From positions 3,001,001-3,065,000 of the forward strand of contig NZ_JACCFE010000002.1 of assembly GCF_014256275.1 (NCBI RefSeq): a DNA stretch of 64,000 bases, given 5' to 3'. Under the pieces are notes generated by a model. That model did no database searches and was not told the origin of the DNA. It was given only the letters and a program-made list of their open reading frames with translations. This DNA comes from Rhodococcus sp. 4CII (GTDB lineage: Bacteria; Actinomycetota; Actinomycetes; Mycobacteriales; Mycobacteriaceae). Made by a program: the position numbers and the translations under genes. Below, in pieces: positions 1-7,913 of the stretch (position 1 is its first letter; every line of letters begins with the position of its first letter).

Positions 1-650
1 GCGCTCGCCTGCGCCAGAAGCTGCAGGAACACGTCCTTCGGCTGTGCACCGGACACCGCGACGCGGCGGTTGGCGACGAAGAACGGCACCGCCGACACCT
101 GCAACGCACGCGCCGTGTCGAGATCGGCACGGACGGCGTCCGCCGCCGCATCGGACGCGAGCGCGGCGCGCACGGTGTCGGCGTCGAGCCCGGCGCGCGA
201 CGCGATGCCAACGAGGGTCTCGCGGTCGTCGATCACGGCACCTTCGGCGAAATGGGCGCGGAACAGCGCTTCCACCACGGCATCTCGCCGGTCGTCCGCG
301 AGATGGATCAGCCGGTGCGCGTCGAACGTGTTGGCCGCGATCGTCGAGTCGAAGTCGAGACGCAGGCCCTCGTCGGCCGCCGTCTGCGCAACGTGGCCGA
401 ACATCTGCCGGACCTGTTCCGGCGCCATTCCCTTGCTCTCCACGAGGGCGTCGAGTTCACTTCGCCGCTGCCCTGCCGGGGTGTCCGGCGACAATTGGTA
501 CGACCGCCACACCACGGTCACGCGGTCGCGCTCCTCGAACTCGGCGAGGGCCGACAGGAAGCGATGCTTGCCGATGTAGCACCAGGGACAGGCCACGTCG
601 GACCAGATTTCGATCTCGATGTCGCCGCCGGCGTTCTGCTGTGTAGTCAC
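1..650 (-). CDS. DsbA-family (FrnE-like) oxidoreductase, 3' end outside window
   Basis: About 216 codons are visible, starting at a GTG at 650 and running off the left edge. The protein is a thioredoxin-fold DsbA/FrnE-type oxidoreductase. A CPWC motif at residues 21-24 (context SDVACPWCYIGK) is the redox-active site, and the 2-hydroxychromene-carboxylate-isomerase-like helical region follows, ending in the cis-Pro segment VSAVPFF. It has no signal peptide, so it is cytoplasmic, acting as disulfide oxidoreductase or isomerase. The start is uncertain because no clear Shine-Dalgarno precedes the GTG; a leaderless start is possible. It is divergent from the cbtB/thiocyanate-hydrolase operon. A thiol-active protein next to an enzyme with oxidised cysteine ligands is suggestive, but a link is speculation. 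Confidence 0.85.
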   Translation of the reverse strand, partial: MTTQQNAGGDIEIEIWSDVACPWCYIGKHRFLSALAEFEERDRVTVVWRSYQLSPDTPAGQRRSELDALVESKGMAPEQVRQMFGHVAQTAADEGLRLDFDSTIAANTFDAHRLIHLADDRRDAVVEALFRAHFAEGAVIDDRETLVGIASRAGLDADTVRAALASDAAADAVRADLDTARALQVSAVPFFVANRRVAVSGAQPKDVFLQLLAQAS

Positions 651-886
651 AGTTCTGAAGAACAGATCGGTGCCGCATTCTGTTCCGGCGCGTTCCGCGC
701 AGAGATTGTCTTGGTTTCCCATGGTGCATTTACGCCCGCCGAATTCGACCGAACGGTACGGTGAGGGTGTCGACACGGCGAGAGTAACGTCGTATCGATC
801 GTGCCGCTGAACGAGGGGCGCTCGTCGCGATGCCCGGACAATCGACGGCCGATGGTTGCGGAACCCGAACTCCTCCAGGAGTAGCC
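651..886. promoter_or_regulatory. divergent promoter region, DsbA-like gene / cbtB operon
   Basis: This 236-bp gap between two divergent genes must hold both promoters. I see a dyad GAACAG-N14-CTGTTC at 660-685 and a short palindrome GTTCTGAAGAAC just before it, either of which could bind a regulator. I found no cobalamin riboswitch landmarks, although cbtB genes in other bacteria are often B12-controlled. Confidence 0.35.
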
Positions 887-1081
887 ATGGTTTACGTCTC
901 GTCACCGAGCAAGTCCGTCGAATCACTCGCAGTCGTGCTGATTGCCGTCGGAGTCGTCCTGCTCGCACTGCTCACCCTCTACCTGGTCGGCTTCGACCAG
1001 GGTGCGATCTCCCGAAGCGGCATGTACCTGCACGAATTGATGCACGACGGTCGCCACCTCCTGGGAGTTCCCTGTCACTAG
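887..1081 (+). CDS. cbtB: CbtB-like cobalt transporter subunit
   Basis: A 64-residue protein with one membrane segment (about residues 14-34) followed by a C-terminal histidine cluster (HELMHDGRHLLGVPCH). This is the CbtB layout, in which the short tail is thought to bind cobalt for uptake. The ATG at 887 is chosen because AGGAG lies six bases upstream; the in-frame ATG at 830 would add a non-membrane extension with no such site. The usual partner CbtA is not in view. Twenty-two bases separate it from the first subunit gene of a cobalt-type hydratase, so it most likely supplies cobalt for that enzyme's metal centre. Confidence 0.82.
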   Translation: MVYVSSPSKSVESLAVVLIAVGVVLLALLTLYLVGFDQGAISRSGMYLHELMHDGRHLLGVPCH

Positions 1082-1103
1082 TTGCACCACAACGGAGCAC
1101 GCG

Positions 1104-1547
1104 ATGAACTCTCCAGCAGATTTCGATGCACAGGCGAACAGGGTGGCGGGTTACAACCCCGTCCATCACGAAGAGATGGATTCGCCGTACTACCTGTCCA
1201 ATTCCGCGTTCGACGCGTTGCGGCACGTCCTGCACGATGTCGGCGGCCAGCCCGCCCTCCCCGTCAAGTACGAGGAGAAGGTCGAAGAGGACTGGGAGAT
1301 GAGCACGTACGTCACCTGCGAATGCCTCGGCTGGCGGGGAGTGTGGAACTCCGAGGAGCGCCGCCGGGCCGAGAACGACCTGGGTGCCACGCTCTACTTC
1401 GGATTGCCGTACTACGCGCGGTGGATCACGGTGGCCGCCAAGACCCTCATCAACAAGGGCCTGATCACACCGGACGAACTCTCCGCCAAGATCGACGAGG
1501 TGCGGGCCCGGACCGCCGGCGGGACAGCGGCGGGAGGCCGGTCATGA
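1104..1547 (+). CDS. scnB: thiocyanate hydrolase beta-subunit-like protein (NHase beta N-terminal fold)
   Basis: 147 residues, matching the helical N-terminal half of nitrile hydratase beta subunits, which is a separate polypeptide in thiocyanate hydrolase (beta subunit, about 157 residues in Thiobacillus). The segment ECLGWRGVWNSEERR followed by TLINKGLITPDELSAKIDEVRAR is typical; the latter is the conserved family C-terminal helix. It starts at an ATG with CGGAG six bases upstream and ends in an ATGA overlap with the next gene. It forms part of the alpha-beta-gamma complex around the cobalt site. Toyocamycin nitrile hydratase has the same split arrangement and is the main alternative. Confidence 0.75.
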   Translation: MNSPADFDAQANRVAGYNPVHHEEMDSPYYLSNSAFDALRHVLHDVGGQPALPVKYEEKVEEDWEMSTYVTCECLGWRGVWNSEERRRAENDLGATLYFGLPYYARWITVAAKTLINKGLITPDELSAKIDEVRARTAGGTAAGGRS

Positions 1548-1846
1548 CGAAGAAGTTCGAGATCGGCGACCGCGTCACCGTCAAGCATGCGACGTCGATG
1601 TTCCATACCCGGACCCAGGCATTCATCCGCGGACACACCGGCGTCGTCGTCGAACACCGCCCGGAGTGGGTGATTCCCGAGGACGAGGCTTGGGGGCGGG
1701 TGGACGACGGACGGACCGAACCGTTCTACGTCGTCCGCTTCCAGCAGACCGACCTGTGGCCCCGCTACACCGGATTCGAGATCGACACTTTGGAAACCGA
1801 GTGCTCCGAGCGCTGGCTCGAGCCGGCAGGAGAGGCGGACACATGA
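1544..1846 (+). CDS. scnA: thiocyanate hydrolase alpha-subunit-like protein (NHase beta C-terminal SH3-like domain)
   Basis: 100 residues that match the SH3-like C-terminal half of nitrile hydratase beta. The sequence opens FEIGDRVTVKH, continues with the barrel strand GHTGVVVEHRP and the strand PFYVVRF, and ends in ERWLEP. In thiocyanate hydrolase this half is the separate alpha subunit. It overlaps scnB upstream (1544-1547) and scnC downstream (1843-1846), both by ATGA, so the three subunits are translationally coupled. At 100 residues it is somewhat shorter than the about 126-residue Thiobacillus protein, mostly at the N-terminus. Confidence 0.75.
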   Translation: MTKKFEIGDRVTVKHATSMFHTRTQAFIRGHTGVVVEHRPEWVIPEDEAWGRVDDGRTEPFYVVRFQQTDLWPRYTGFEIDTLETECSERWLEPAGEADT

Positions 1847-2532
1847 CGCATTCACACGACGATCACGCACCGATCCAGGCCTCGGAGGAAATCAGCGAAT
1901 TCGAGGTCCTGGAGACCGCCATCCGAGAACTGTCCATCGACAAGGGGCTGTTTTCCCGCGAGGATCACCGCCGCTTTTCGGAATGGGCCGAATCGGTAGG
2001 GCCGTCGGGTGGTTCGCGATTGGTCGCGAAGGCGTGGGTGGATCCGGAATTCAAGAAGCGACTGCTGGCCGACGGCACCGAGACCTGCAAGGAGGTGGGG
2101 ATCGACTGGCGCGACCCCACCGGGTCCGGCACGCCGAGCGACTACACGTACTTCTACGTGCTGGAGAATACCCCGAAGGTCCACAACGTGATCGTCTGCA
2201 CGTTGTGTTCGTGCTACCCGCGCCCGGTTCTCGGCATGTCTCCGGACTGGTACCGCACACCCAACTATCGCCGCCGGCTGGTGCGCTGGCCCCGCGAGGT
2301 GATCGCGGAATTCGGCCTGCACTTCCCGGCGGACGTCGAAGTGCGCGTGCATGATTCGAATCAGAAATCGCGGTTCATGGTGATGCCGATGCGCCCCGAG
2401 GGCACCGACGGGTGGAGCGAGGAACAGCTCGCTTCGATCGTCACCCGCGACACCATGATCGGCGTTGCCGTCCCGCAGGTCGACTGGACGGCAACCGCAC
2501 CACCCTCGGACAACGGAGGAACCGCACGATGA
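1843..2532 (+). CDS. scnC: thiocyanate hydrolase gamma-subunit-like, cobalt-binding subunit
   Basis: 229 residues with the nitrile-hydratase alpha fold. The metal-claw motif is C119-T-L-C122-S-C124; in this family the middle and last cysteines are oxidised to sulfinic and sulfenic acid. Threonine after the first cysteine marks cobalt rather than iron enzymes. The motif continues YPRPVLGMSPDWYR. Arginine stands three residues after the last cysteine, where classical nitrile hydratases usually have tryptophan (P-W-P). An arginine there is known in thiocyanate hydrolase gamma and binds substrate. The predicted reaction is thiocyanate plus water to carbonyl sulfide and ammonia. It sits in a coupled operon with both small subunits and an activator; no COS hydrolase gene is in the window. 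Confidence 0.8.
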   Translation: MTHSHDDHAPIQASEEISEFEVLETAIRELSIDKGLFSREDHRRFSEWAESVGPSGGSRLVAKAWVDPEFKKRLLADGTETCKEVGIDWRDPTGSGTPSDYTYFYVLENTPKVHNVIVCTLCSCYPRPVLGMSPDWYRTPNYRRRLVRWPREVIAEFGLHFPADVEVRVHDSNQKSRFMVMPMRPEGTDGWSEEQLASIVTRDTMIGVAVPQVDWTATAPPSDNGGTAR

Positions 2533-2864
2533 TGACGGACAAAGGTTACGACGTCATCCTGAACACGTTGACGCCGGAAACAACTCGCGACGACGTGACG
2601 CTACCGGACCTCGATCGCAAACCCGACCCGTGGGAATCGAGCATGCAGGCCACCGCGGAATGCCTCTCCTGGCGTGGCGCCTGGGACAATCTCGACAGGC
2701 GCCACACCGAGGACGAGCTGGGCGAAACCATCTACCGCGACTTCCCCGTCCGCTCCCGGTCCGTCGTCGCCACCGCTCACGCGCTGATGGACAAGGGCGT
2801 CATCAGCCCGGACGAACTGCAGGCGAAGATGGAGGAAGTGCGCGCTCGGTTCAACCGGCAGTAG
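2529..2864 (+). CDS. P15K/P14K-type activator (cobalt-insertion chaperone) for the hydratase
   Basis: 111 residues, paralogous to the scnB product: the core ECLSWRGAWDNLDRR and the helix ALMDKGVISPDELQAKMEEVRAR align with it. Small beta-N-terminal-like proteins encoded after the metal subunit act as activators (P14K, NhlE, P15K) that mature the cobalt centre by subunit swapping. The gene order beta, alpha, gamma, activator is that of the Thiobacillus thiocyanate-hydrolase operon. The start is ATG 2529, overlapping the scnC stop; ATG 2532 is equally possible. It could instead be a second structural beta subunit. Confidence 0.7.
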   Translation: MMTDKGYDVILNTLTPETTRDDVTLPDLDRKPDPWESSMQATAECLSWRGAWDNLDRRHTEDELGETIYRDFPVRSRSVVATAHALMDKGVISPDELQAKMEEVRARFNRQ

Positions 2865-2874
2865 CGGTCTGCAC

Positions 2875-3312
2875 TCAGGATTCGAGTGCCGCGTCCAGCG
2901 TGATCTCGACGCCGGTGAGTGCCTTGCTCACCGGGCACGACTCCTTCGCGGCCTGCGCGGCCTTGGCGAAGCCGTCGGCGTCGAGACCGTCCACCTCGCC
3001 ACGGACCGTCAGCTTGATGCCGGTGAGCTTGAAACCCGGGTTGTCCGGCCCGAGTGAGACATCGGCCTTGACCTCCAGGCTCTGCGGGGTTCCGCCGGCC
3101 TCCGCGATGAGTGCGGACAGCTGCATCGCGTAGCAGGACGAATGCGCCGCCGCGATCAGCTCCTCGGGGCTGGTGGTTCCACCCGCCTCCTCGGCCGCCC
3201 GCTTCGGGAACGAGACGTCGAAGGTCGCGACACCGGAACTGGTGAGTTCCACCTGGCCGCTTCCCTGTTCGAGCGATCCGTTCCAAGCAGTCCGTGCGGT
3301 ACGTGTCGGCAT
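2875..3312 (-). CDS. OsmC/Ohr-family peroxiredoxin
   Basis: 145 residues, the normal length for the OsmC subgroup. The two redox cysteines are in HSSCYAMQLSA (about residue 60) and ESCPVSKAL (about residue 125), with a conserved Glu in TSPEELIAAAHSSC. It reduces organic hydroperoxides in the cytoplasm. The start ATG at 3312 (MPTRTARTAW) fits family length; longer in-frame readings extend into the neighbouring regulator. It is convergent with the hydratase operon, with only 10 bases between stops, and no terminator is evident. Confidence 0.9.
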   Translation of the reverse strand: MPTRTARTAWNGSLEQGSGQVELTSSGVATFDVSFPKRAAEEAGGTTSPEELIAAAHSSCYAMQLSALIAEAGGTPQSLEVKADVSLGPDNPGFKLTGIKLTVRGEVDGLDADGFAKAAQAAKESCPVSKALTGVEITLDAALES

Positions 3313-3352
3313 GCCACATCCTCTCGTGATTCTTCGGGTGTACGTGTCGAAC

Positions 3353-4303
3353 CTACTCGTACCGGGCGGACATCCGCAGCGCCCGAGAACGCAGGGCGGC
3401 CCGCAGATCGTCCGGTGCCAGCACTTCCGCGTCCGCACCGAACGACCACAGCACCCCACTCGCGTGGGCGTCGTCGCCGAACACGACTTCCAGGCGCACC
3501 CGGTCGTCGTCGAACGGTCCCTCGGATCGGACGTCGAAGACGCGCTCCACCAGATCGTCGCGTCGCTCCCGGCGGACGAGGATGTCGGCGAGCACCGGTG
3601 TCCCCCGCGCCCGGAATTCCGCGCGGCGACGTTCCCAGATCGCGGCGAGGTCGATGTCGGCGGATCGCTGGGCGGGCTCGTCGAGTTCGCGAACGTCCTC
3701 GATCCGGTCGAGCCGATAGGTCCGGTCTCGTCCGGCGTCCGTCGCCACCAGGTACCACCGTCCCGCCGCGTGGATCAGGCCCTGCGGGTCCACGACGCGC
3801 CAGGCGGCATCGTCGCCCCGCGACGCGTAGAGGATGCTCAGCCGCCGTCCCACGAACACCGCCTGCTGGATCAACCCCAGATGGTCGTCGACCTGTTGCG
3901 CATCGGTCAGCCACGTGCCCTGAGTGACGAATACCCGCTCAGCCACCTTCGTCGCCGCCGCGCGGTGCGCGTCCGGCATCGCCGCCACCACCTTGCGCAT
4001 CGCCGACGCGAACGCGGGCGCCATGCCCAGCGATTCCGATGTCACCGCCGAACCCGCCGCCAGGAGTGCCTTCGCCTCGTCGACCGTCAGACCGGTGAGG
4101 TCGGTGGTGAATCCCGGAAGCAGTTCGAAACCGCCGTCCCGGCCCCGTTCGGCAAAGACCGGGATTCCCGCCGTCGACAACGCGTCGATGTCCCGCAGCA
4201 CCGTGCGGGGCGACACCTCGAGTTCGCGGGCCAGGGCCGAAGCGGACATCCGCCCGCGGTTGCGGAGCAGGAGGACGAGCGAGAGCAGGCGGTCGGCGCG
4301 CAT
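3353..4303 (-). CDS. WYL-domain transcriptional regulator (YafY/DeoR-type HTH)
   Basis: 316 residues. The N-terminal winged HTH (about residues 1-60) contains SASALARELEVSPRTVLRDIDALSTAGIPV, a typical DeoR/HTH_11 helix. A WYL ligand-sensing region follows (GRWYLVATDAGRDRTYRLDRI, about residues 180-205) and then a WCX-type C-terminal domain. It is divergent from a DinB-like gene across about 60 bases that include a perfect 10-bp inverted repeat (4323-4347). It probably regulates itself and that neighbour; the ligand is unknown. Confidence 0.88.
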   Translation of the reverse strand: MRADRLLSLVLLLRNRGRMSASALARELEVSPRTVLRDIDALSTAGIPVFAERGRDGGFELLPGFTTDLTGLTVDEAKALLAAGSAVTSESLGMAPAFASAMRKVVAAMPDAHRAAATKVAERVFVTQGTWLTDAQQVDDHLGLIQQAVFVGRRLSILYASRGDDAAWRVVDPQGLIHAAGRWYLVATDAGRDRTYRLDRIEDVRELDEPAQRSADIDLAAIWERRRAEFRARGTPVLADILVRRERRDDLVERVFDVRSEGPFDDDRVRLEVVFGDDAHASGVLWSFGADAEVLAPDDLRAALRSRALRMSARYE

Positions 4304-4322
4304 GCGACAAAGTCTCGCAGAA

Positions 4323-4347
4323 ATACATGACAGCAGATGTCATGTAT
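4323..4347. promoter_or_regulatory. palindromic operator between WYL regulator and DinB-like gene
   Basis: A perfect inverted repeat: arm ATACATGACA (4323-4332), 5-base spacer GCAGA, arm TGTCATGTAT (4338-4347). An extra half site, ACATGACA, occurs at 4373-4380 beside the next start codon. It sits centrally in the divergent intergenic region and is the obvious binding site for the WYL regulator. That assignment is inferred from position. Confidence 0.65.
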
Positions 4348-4365
4348 TGCCGCGATAGTTGCCTC

Positions 4366-4947
4366 ATGACAAACATGACAGATCCCCGACCCCTGTACCG
4401 CGACGCCCTCGCCTGGACCACCGGCCTCATCGACACCGTGCGTGAAGACCAGCTGACGGCGTCGACACCGTGCGCCGACTTCGACGTCCGCACCCTCCTC
4501 GGCCACCTGGTCGCGACAGTGGAACGCGCCCGAGTGATCGGCGAAGGCGGCGACCCGGGCACGGTTCCGCTGGTCGTCACCGACATCCCGGCGGGCGGGT
4601 ACGGCGACGCGTATCGTTCCGCGACCGAACGCATGTGGCCCGTCTGGACCGGCGACGACCGCCTGGACGCGACGGTGACCGCACCGTGGGGCTCTGTGCC
4701 CGGCCGGGCCGCGATCTGGGGCTACATCAACGAGACCCTGGTACACGGCTGGGACCTGGCGATTGCCACAGGGCAACCCTCCGAAACCCGCCCGGAACTG
4801 GCCGAGGCGATGCTCGAAGTCGCACGGCACGCGGTCCCCGCGGAGACCCGGGGTGGGCACGTGCCGTTCGCGGAGGTCGTCGAACCGCTGCCGACGGCGG
4901 GCCCCACCGAGCGGCTCGCCAACTGGTCGGGGCGCAAGAGCGTCTGA
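4366..4947 (+). CDS. DinB-like / mycothiol-dependent maleylpyruvate isomerase-type protein (TIGR03086-like)
   Basis: 193 residues of the actinobacterial DinB/MDMPI four-helix family. The motif CADFDVRTLLGHLVATVERA carries the first metal-binding histidine, and NETLVHGWDLAIATGQP carries the later one. Such proteins are metal- and mycothiol-dependent enzymes or detoxification proteins of unknown substrate. ATG 4366 is chosen because ATG 4327 would place the start inside the operator; ATG 4375 is also possible. It is under probable control of the divergent WYL regulator and ends at a strong bidirectional terminator. Confidence 0.8.
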   Translation: MTNMTDPRPLYRDALAWTTGLIDTVREDQLTASTPCADFDVRTLLGHLVATVERARVIGEGGDPGTVPLVVTDIPAGGYGDAYRSATERMWPVWTGDDRLDATVTAPWGSVPGRAAIWGYINETLVHGWDLAIATGQPSETRPELAEAMLEVARHAVPAETRGGHVPFAEVVEPLPTAGPTERLANWSGRKSV

Positions 4948-4958
4948 CCCCGCACACA

Positions 4959-4998
4959 CGAACGGGCCGCCGGTGGTAAACCACCGGCGGCCCGTTCG
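4959..4998. terminator. bidirectional intrinsic terminator
   Basis: A perfect 18-bp stem (arm starting CGAACGGGCC, 4959-4976; complementary arm 4981-4998) with a TAAA loop. It lies between the convergent DinB-like gene and clpC, so it can serve both strands. The U-tract is weak, as is common in actinobacteria. Confidence 0.85.
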
Positions 4999-5014
4999 TT
5001 CGACTACTGCCTGC

Positions 5015-7552
5015 TTACTCCGAGTCGGCTGCGCCCGACTTCGCCAGGTCGACCGGAACCTCGTCGGGCACCGTGACCGGCTTGGTCTCGCCGCGGAACG
5101 TGAACTTCGCGTCCTCGCCCGCACCTTCACCGTCCCAGTTGTCGACGTCGACGTACACGATCTGACCGGGTCCGACCTCGCCGAAGAGGATCTTCTCCGA
5201 CAGCTGGTCCTCGATCTCGCGCTGGATGGTGCGACGCAGCGGCCGTGCACCCAGGACCGGATCGAAGCCACGCTTGGCCAGCAGTGCCTTGGCCTTCTCG
5301 CTGACCTCCATCGTCATGTCCTTGTTCTTCAAGGCCACCTCGACGCGCGCGACCATCAGGTCCACCATCTGCACGATCTGCTCGGTGGTGAGCTGGTGGA
5401 ACACGACGATGTCGTCGATGCGGTTGAGGAACTCGGGACGGAAGTGCTTCTTCAGCTCGTCGTGCACCTTGAGCTTCATCCGCTCGTAGTTCGACTCGTC
5501 GCCCTTGCCGGACGTGAAGCCGAGACCCACAGCCTTGGAGATGTCCGAGGTGCCGAGGTTCGAGGTGAAGATGAGCACCGTGTTCTTGAAGTCCACGGTC
5601 CGGCCCTGACCGTCGGTGAGACGGCCGTCTTCGAGCACCTGCAGGAGGGTGTTGTAGATCTCCTGGTGTGCCTTCTCGATCTCGTCGAACAGGACCACGC
5701 TGAACGGCTTGCGACGCACCTTCTCGGTGAGCTGCCCGCCCTCTTCGTAGCCGACGTAGCCGGGAGGGGCACCGAACAGCCGCGACGCCGTGAAGCGGTC
5801 GTGGAACTCGCCCATGTCGATCTGGATGAGGGCGTCGTCCTCGCCGAACAGGAAGTTGGCGAGCGACTTGGCCAGCTCCGTCTTACCGACACCGGACGGG
5901 CCGGCGAAGATGAACGAACCGGACGGACGCTTCGGGTCCTTCAGGCCGGCACGGGTACGACGGATGGCCTTGGCGACAGCCTTGACCGCGTCTTCCTGAC
6001 CGATGATCCGCTTGTGCAGCTCCTCCTCCATGCGGAGCAGACGGGTGGTCTCCTCCTCGGTGAGCTTGAACACGGGGATGCCGGTCCAGTTACCCAGGAC
6101 CTCGGCGATCTGCTCGTCGTCGACCTCGGCGATGACATCCAGGTCACCGGAACGCCACTGCTTCTCCCGCTCCGCGCGCTGAGCGACGAGGGTCTTCTCC
6201 TTGTCGCGCAGGTTCGCGGCCTTCTCGAAGTCCTGCGCGTCGATCGCGGACTCCTTCTCGCGGCGGGCGTCGGCGATCTTGTCGTCGAACTCGCGGAGGT
6301 CCGGCGGTGCGGTCATCCGGCGGATGCGCATCCGGGCTCCGGCCTCGTCGATGAGGTCGATGGCCTTGTCCGGCAGGAAGCGGTCGTTGATGTAGCGGTC
6401 GGCGAGGGTGGCGGCGGCGACGAGAGCACCATCCGTGATGGATACGCGGTGATGTGCCTCGTAGCGGTCGCGCAGACCCTTGAGGATCTCGATGGTGTGC
6501 TCCACCGTCGGCTCGCCGACCTGCACCGGCTGGAACCGGCGCTCGAGGGCGGCGTCCTTCTCGATGTACTTGCGGTACTCGTCGAGGGTGGTGGCACCGA
6601 TCGTCTGCAGCTCACCACGGGCGAGCTTCGGCTTGAGGATCGAGGCCGCGTCGATGGCGCCCTCGGCCGCGCCTGCACCCACGAGGGTATGCAGCTCGTC
6701 GATGAACAGGATGATGTCGCCGCGGGTGTTGATCTCCTTGAGGACCTTCTTCAGGCGTTCCTCGAAGTCACCACGGTAACGGCTGCCGGCCACGAGCGAC
6801 CCGAGGTCGAGCGTGTACAGCTGCTTGTCCTTGAGCGTCTCGGGGACCTCGCCGTTGACGATGGCCTGAGCGAGACCCTCCACGACGGCGGTCTTACCGA
6901 CACCGGGCTCGCCGATCAGCACAGGGTTGTTCTTGGTACGGCGCGACAGCACCTGCATGACACGCTCGATTTCCTTCGAGCGGCCGATGACGGGGTCGAG
7001 TTTGCCCTCGAGGGCTGCCTGGGTGAGGTTACGACCGAACTGGTCGAGCACCAGCGACGTGGACGGGGTGCCCGCCTCGCCGCGCGTGCCGCCGGACTCG
7101 GCCGGCTCCTTGCCCTGGTACCCGGAGAGCAGCTGGATGACCTGCTGACGCACCCGGTTGAGGTCGGCGCCGAGCTTGACCAGCACCTGCGCCGCGACGC
7201 CTTCACCCTCACGGATGAGGCCGAGCAGGATGTGCTCCGTACCGATGTAGTTGTGTCCGAGCTGCAGTGCCTCGCGCAGGCTGAGCTCCAGGACTTTCTT
7301 GGCACGCGGGGTGAAGGGGATGTGGCCGGACGGGGCCTGCTGGCCCTGGCCGATGATCTCCTCGACCTGGCTGCGCACTCCTTCGAGGGAGATGCCCAAC
7401 GACTCCAGCGACTTGGCAGCGACACCTTCGCCCTCGTGAATGAGGCCGAGCAGGATGTGCTCCGTACCGATGTAGTTGTGGTTGAGCATCCTGGCTTCTT
7501 CTTGAGCCAGGACAACAACGCGCCGTGCGCGATCGGTGAACCTCTCGAACAT
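5015..7552 (-). CDS. clpC: ClpC ATPase, unfoldase of the Clp protease
   Basis: 845 residues, full length for ClpC1. Two Clp-N repeats occupy about residues 1-145. AAA+ module 1 has Walker A GEPGVGKT (about 215) and Walker B ILFIDELHT. A UVR/M-domain segment (FEKAANLRDKEK) lies near 430. AAA+ module 2 has Walker A GPSGVGKT (about 555) and VVLFDEIEK, followed by the C-terminal ClpB-D2 small domain. It unfolds substrates for ClpP1P2 in the cytoplasm. The start ATG is preceded by GGGAGAG. It lies in conserved order with lsr2 and lysS, as in mycobacteria. Confidence 0.98.
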   Translation of the reverse strand: MFERFTDRARRVVVLAQEEARMLNHNYIGTEHILLGLIHEGEGVAAKSLESLGISLEGVRSQVEEIIGQGQQAPSGHIPFTPRAKKVLELSLREALQLGHNYIGTEHILLGLIREGEGVAAQVLVKLGADLNRVRQQVIQLLSGYQGKEPAESGGTRGEAGTPSTSLVLDQFGRNLTQAALEGKLDPVIGRSKEIERVMQVLSRRTKNNPVLIGEPGVGKTAVVEGLAQAIVNGEVPETLKDKQLYTLDLGSLVAGSRYRGDFEERLKKVLKEINTRGDIILFIDELHTLVGAGAAEGAIDAASILKPKLARGELQTIGATTLDEYRKYIEKDAALERRFQPVQVGEPTVEHTIEILKGLRDRYEAHHRVSITDGALVAAATLADRYINDRFLPDKAIDLIDEAGARMRIRRMTAPPDLREFDDKIADARREKESAIDAQDFEKAANLRDKEKTLVAQRAEREKQWRSGDLDVIAEVDDEQIAEVLGNWTGIPVFKLTEEETTRLLRMEEELHKRIIGQEDAVKAVAKAIRRTRAGLKDPKRPSGSFIFAGPSGVGKTELAKSLANFLFGEDDALIQIDMGEFHDRFTASRLFGAPPGYVGYEEGGQLTEKVRRKPFSVVLFDEIEKAHQEIYNTLLQVLEDGRLTDGQGRTVDFKNTVLIFTSNLGTSDISKAVGLGFTSGKGDESNYERMKLKVHDELKKHFRPEFLNRIDDIVVFHQLTTEQIVQMVDLMVARVEVALKNKDMTMEVSEKAKALLAKRGFDPVLGARPLRRTIQREIEDQLSEKILFGEVGPGQIVYVDVDNWDGEGAGEDAKFTFRGETKPVTVPDEVPVDLAKSGAADSE

Positions 7553-7726
7553 CGCTCTCCCTCACACTTTCCGACGTGCAGTCACGAGACCGGGTGTCTC
7601 GTCCCTGTTCGCCGCGTTTCGCTCCGGCACTACAAGCAGATCGCCAACGCCTGCTCCGAGGGCAGAAGCCTCGAACCGACGAAGGTTCCACGACCCCATC
7701 TATTACTGTAGTTGGCTGCCGATCGA

Positions 7727-7763
7727 CCTGCTGCCCCTCCACCCCTTTAGGTGGGGGAGCAGG
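7727..7763 (-). terminator. imperfect hairpin downstream of lipase
   Basis: CCTGCT and CCACC on the left pair with AGCAGG and GGTGG on the right, with a small internal bulge and a loop around CCCTTTA. It is about 300 bases after the lipase stop, so a terminator role is only a guess. It could also be a structured part of the clpC upstream region. Confidence 0.3.
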
Positions 7764-7895
7764 CCTGCTTACCCGTATTCAACGCCCCAGCTCCGGCAAT
7801 CGTTTCCCTTTCGCTGTACGCCTGGAGCGAACAGGTCGGGCAAAGGCGATCGGACCACCATTTCGTAGCCACCGGAGTGATCGAGGTCGGCGACC

Positions 7896-7913
7896 CGCGC
7901 CCCGAAGGGCGCG
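7896..7913 (-). terminator. short GC hairpin downstream of lipase
   Basis: A perfect 7-bp stem CGCGCCC/GGGCGCG with a CGAA loop, about 145 bases past the lipase stop in its direction of transcription. No T-tract follows. Candidate terminator or processing hairpin. Confidence 0.35.

Noticed and set aside
660..685. GAACAG-N14-CTGTTC dyad as a LexA/SOS box
   Set aside because: The actinobacterial LexA box is GAAC-N4-GTTC; the spacing here is wrong, so it is left as an unassigned dyad.
651..886. Possible cobalamin riboswitch before cbtB
   Set aside because: None of the conserved B12-box blocks are visible; the cobalt role is supported by the genes alone.
4763..7711. 982-codon open frame on the plus strand opposite clpC
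   Set aside because: It is the antisense shadow of clpC, a by-product of high third-position GC; the protein is low-complexity and has no start signal or family match.
7810..7831. TTCGCT-N10-AGCGAA as a ClgR operator for clpC
   Set aside because: The half sites look right but ClgR sites have a much shorter spacer; only binding data could rescue the idea.
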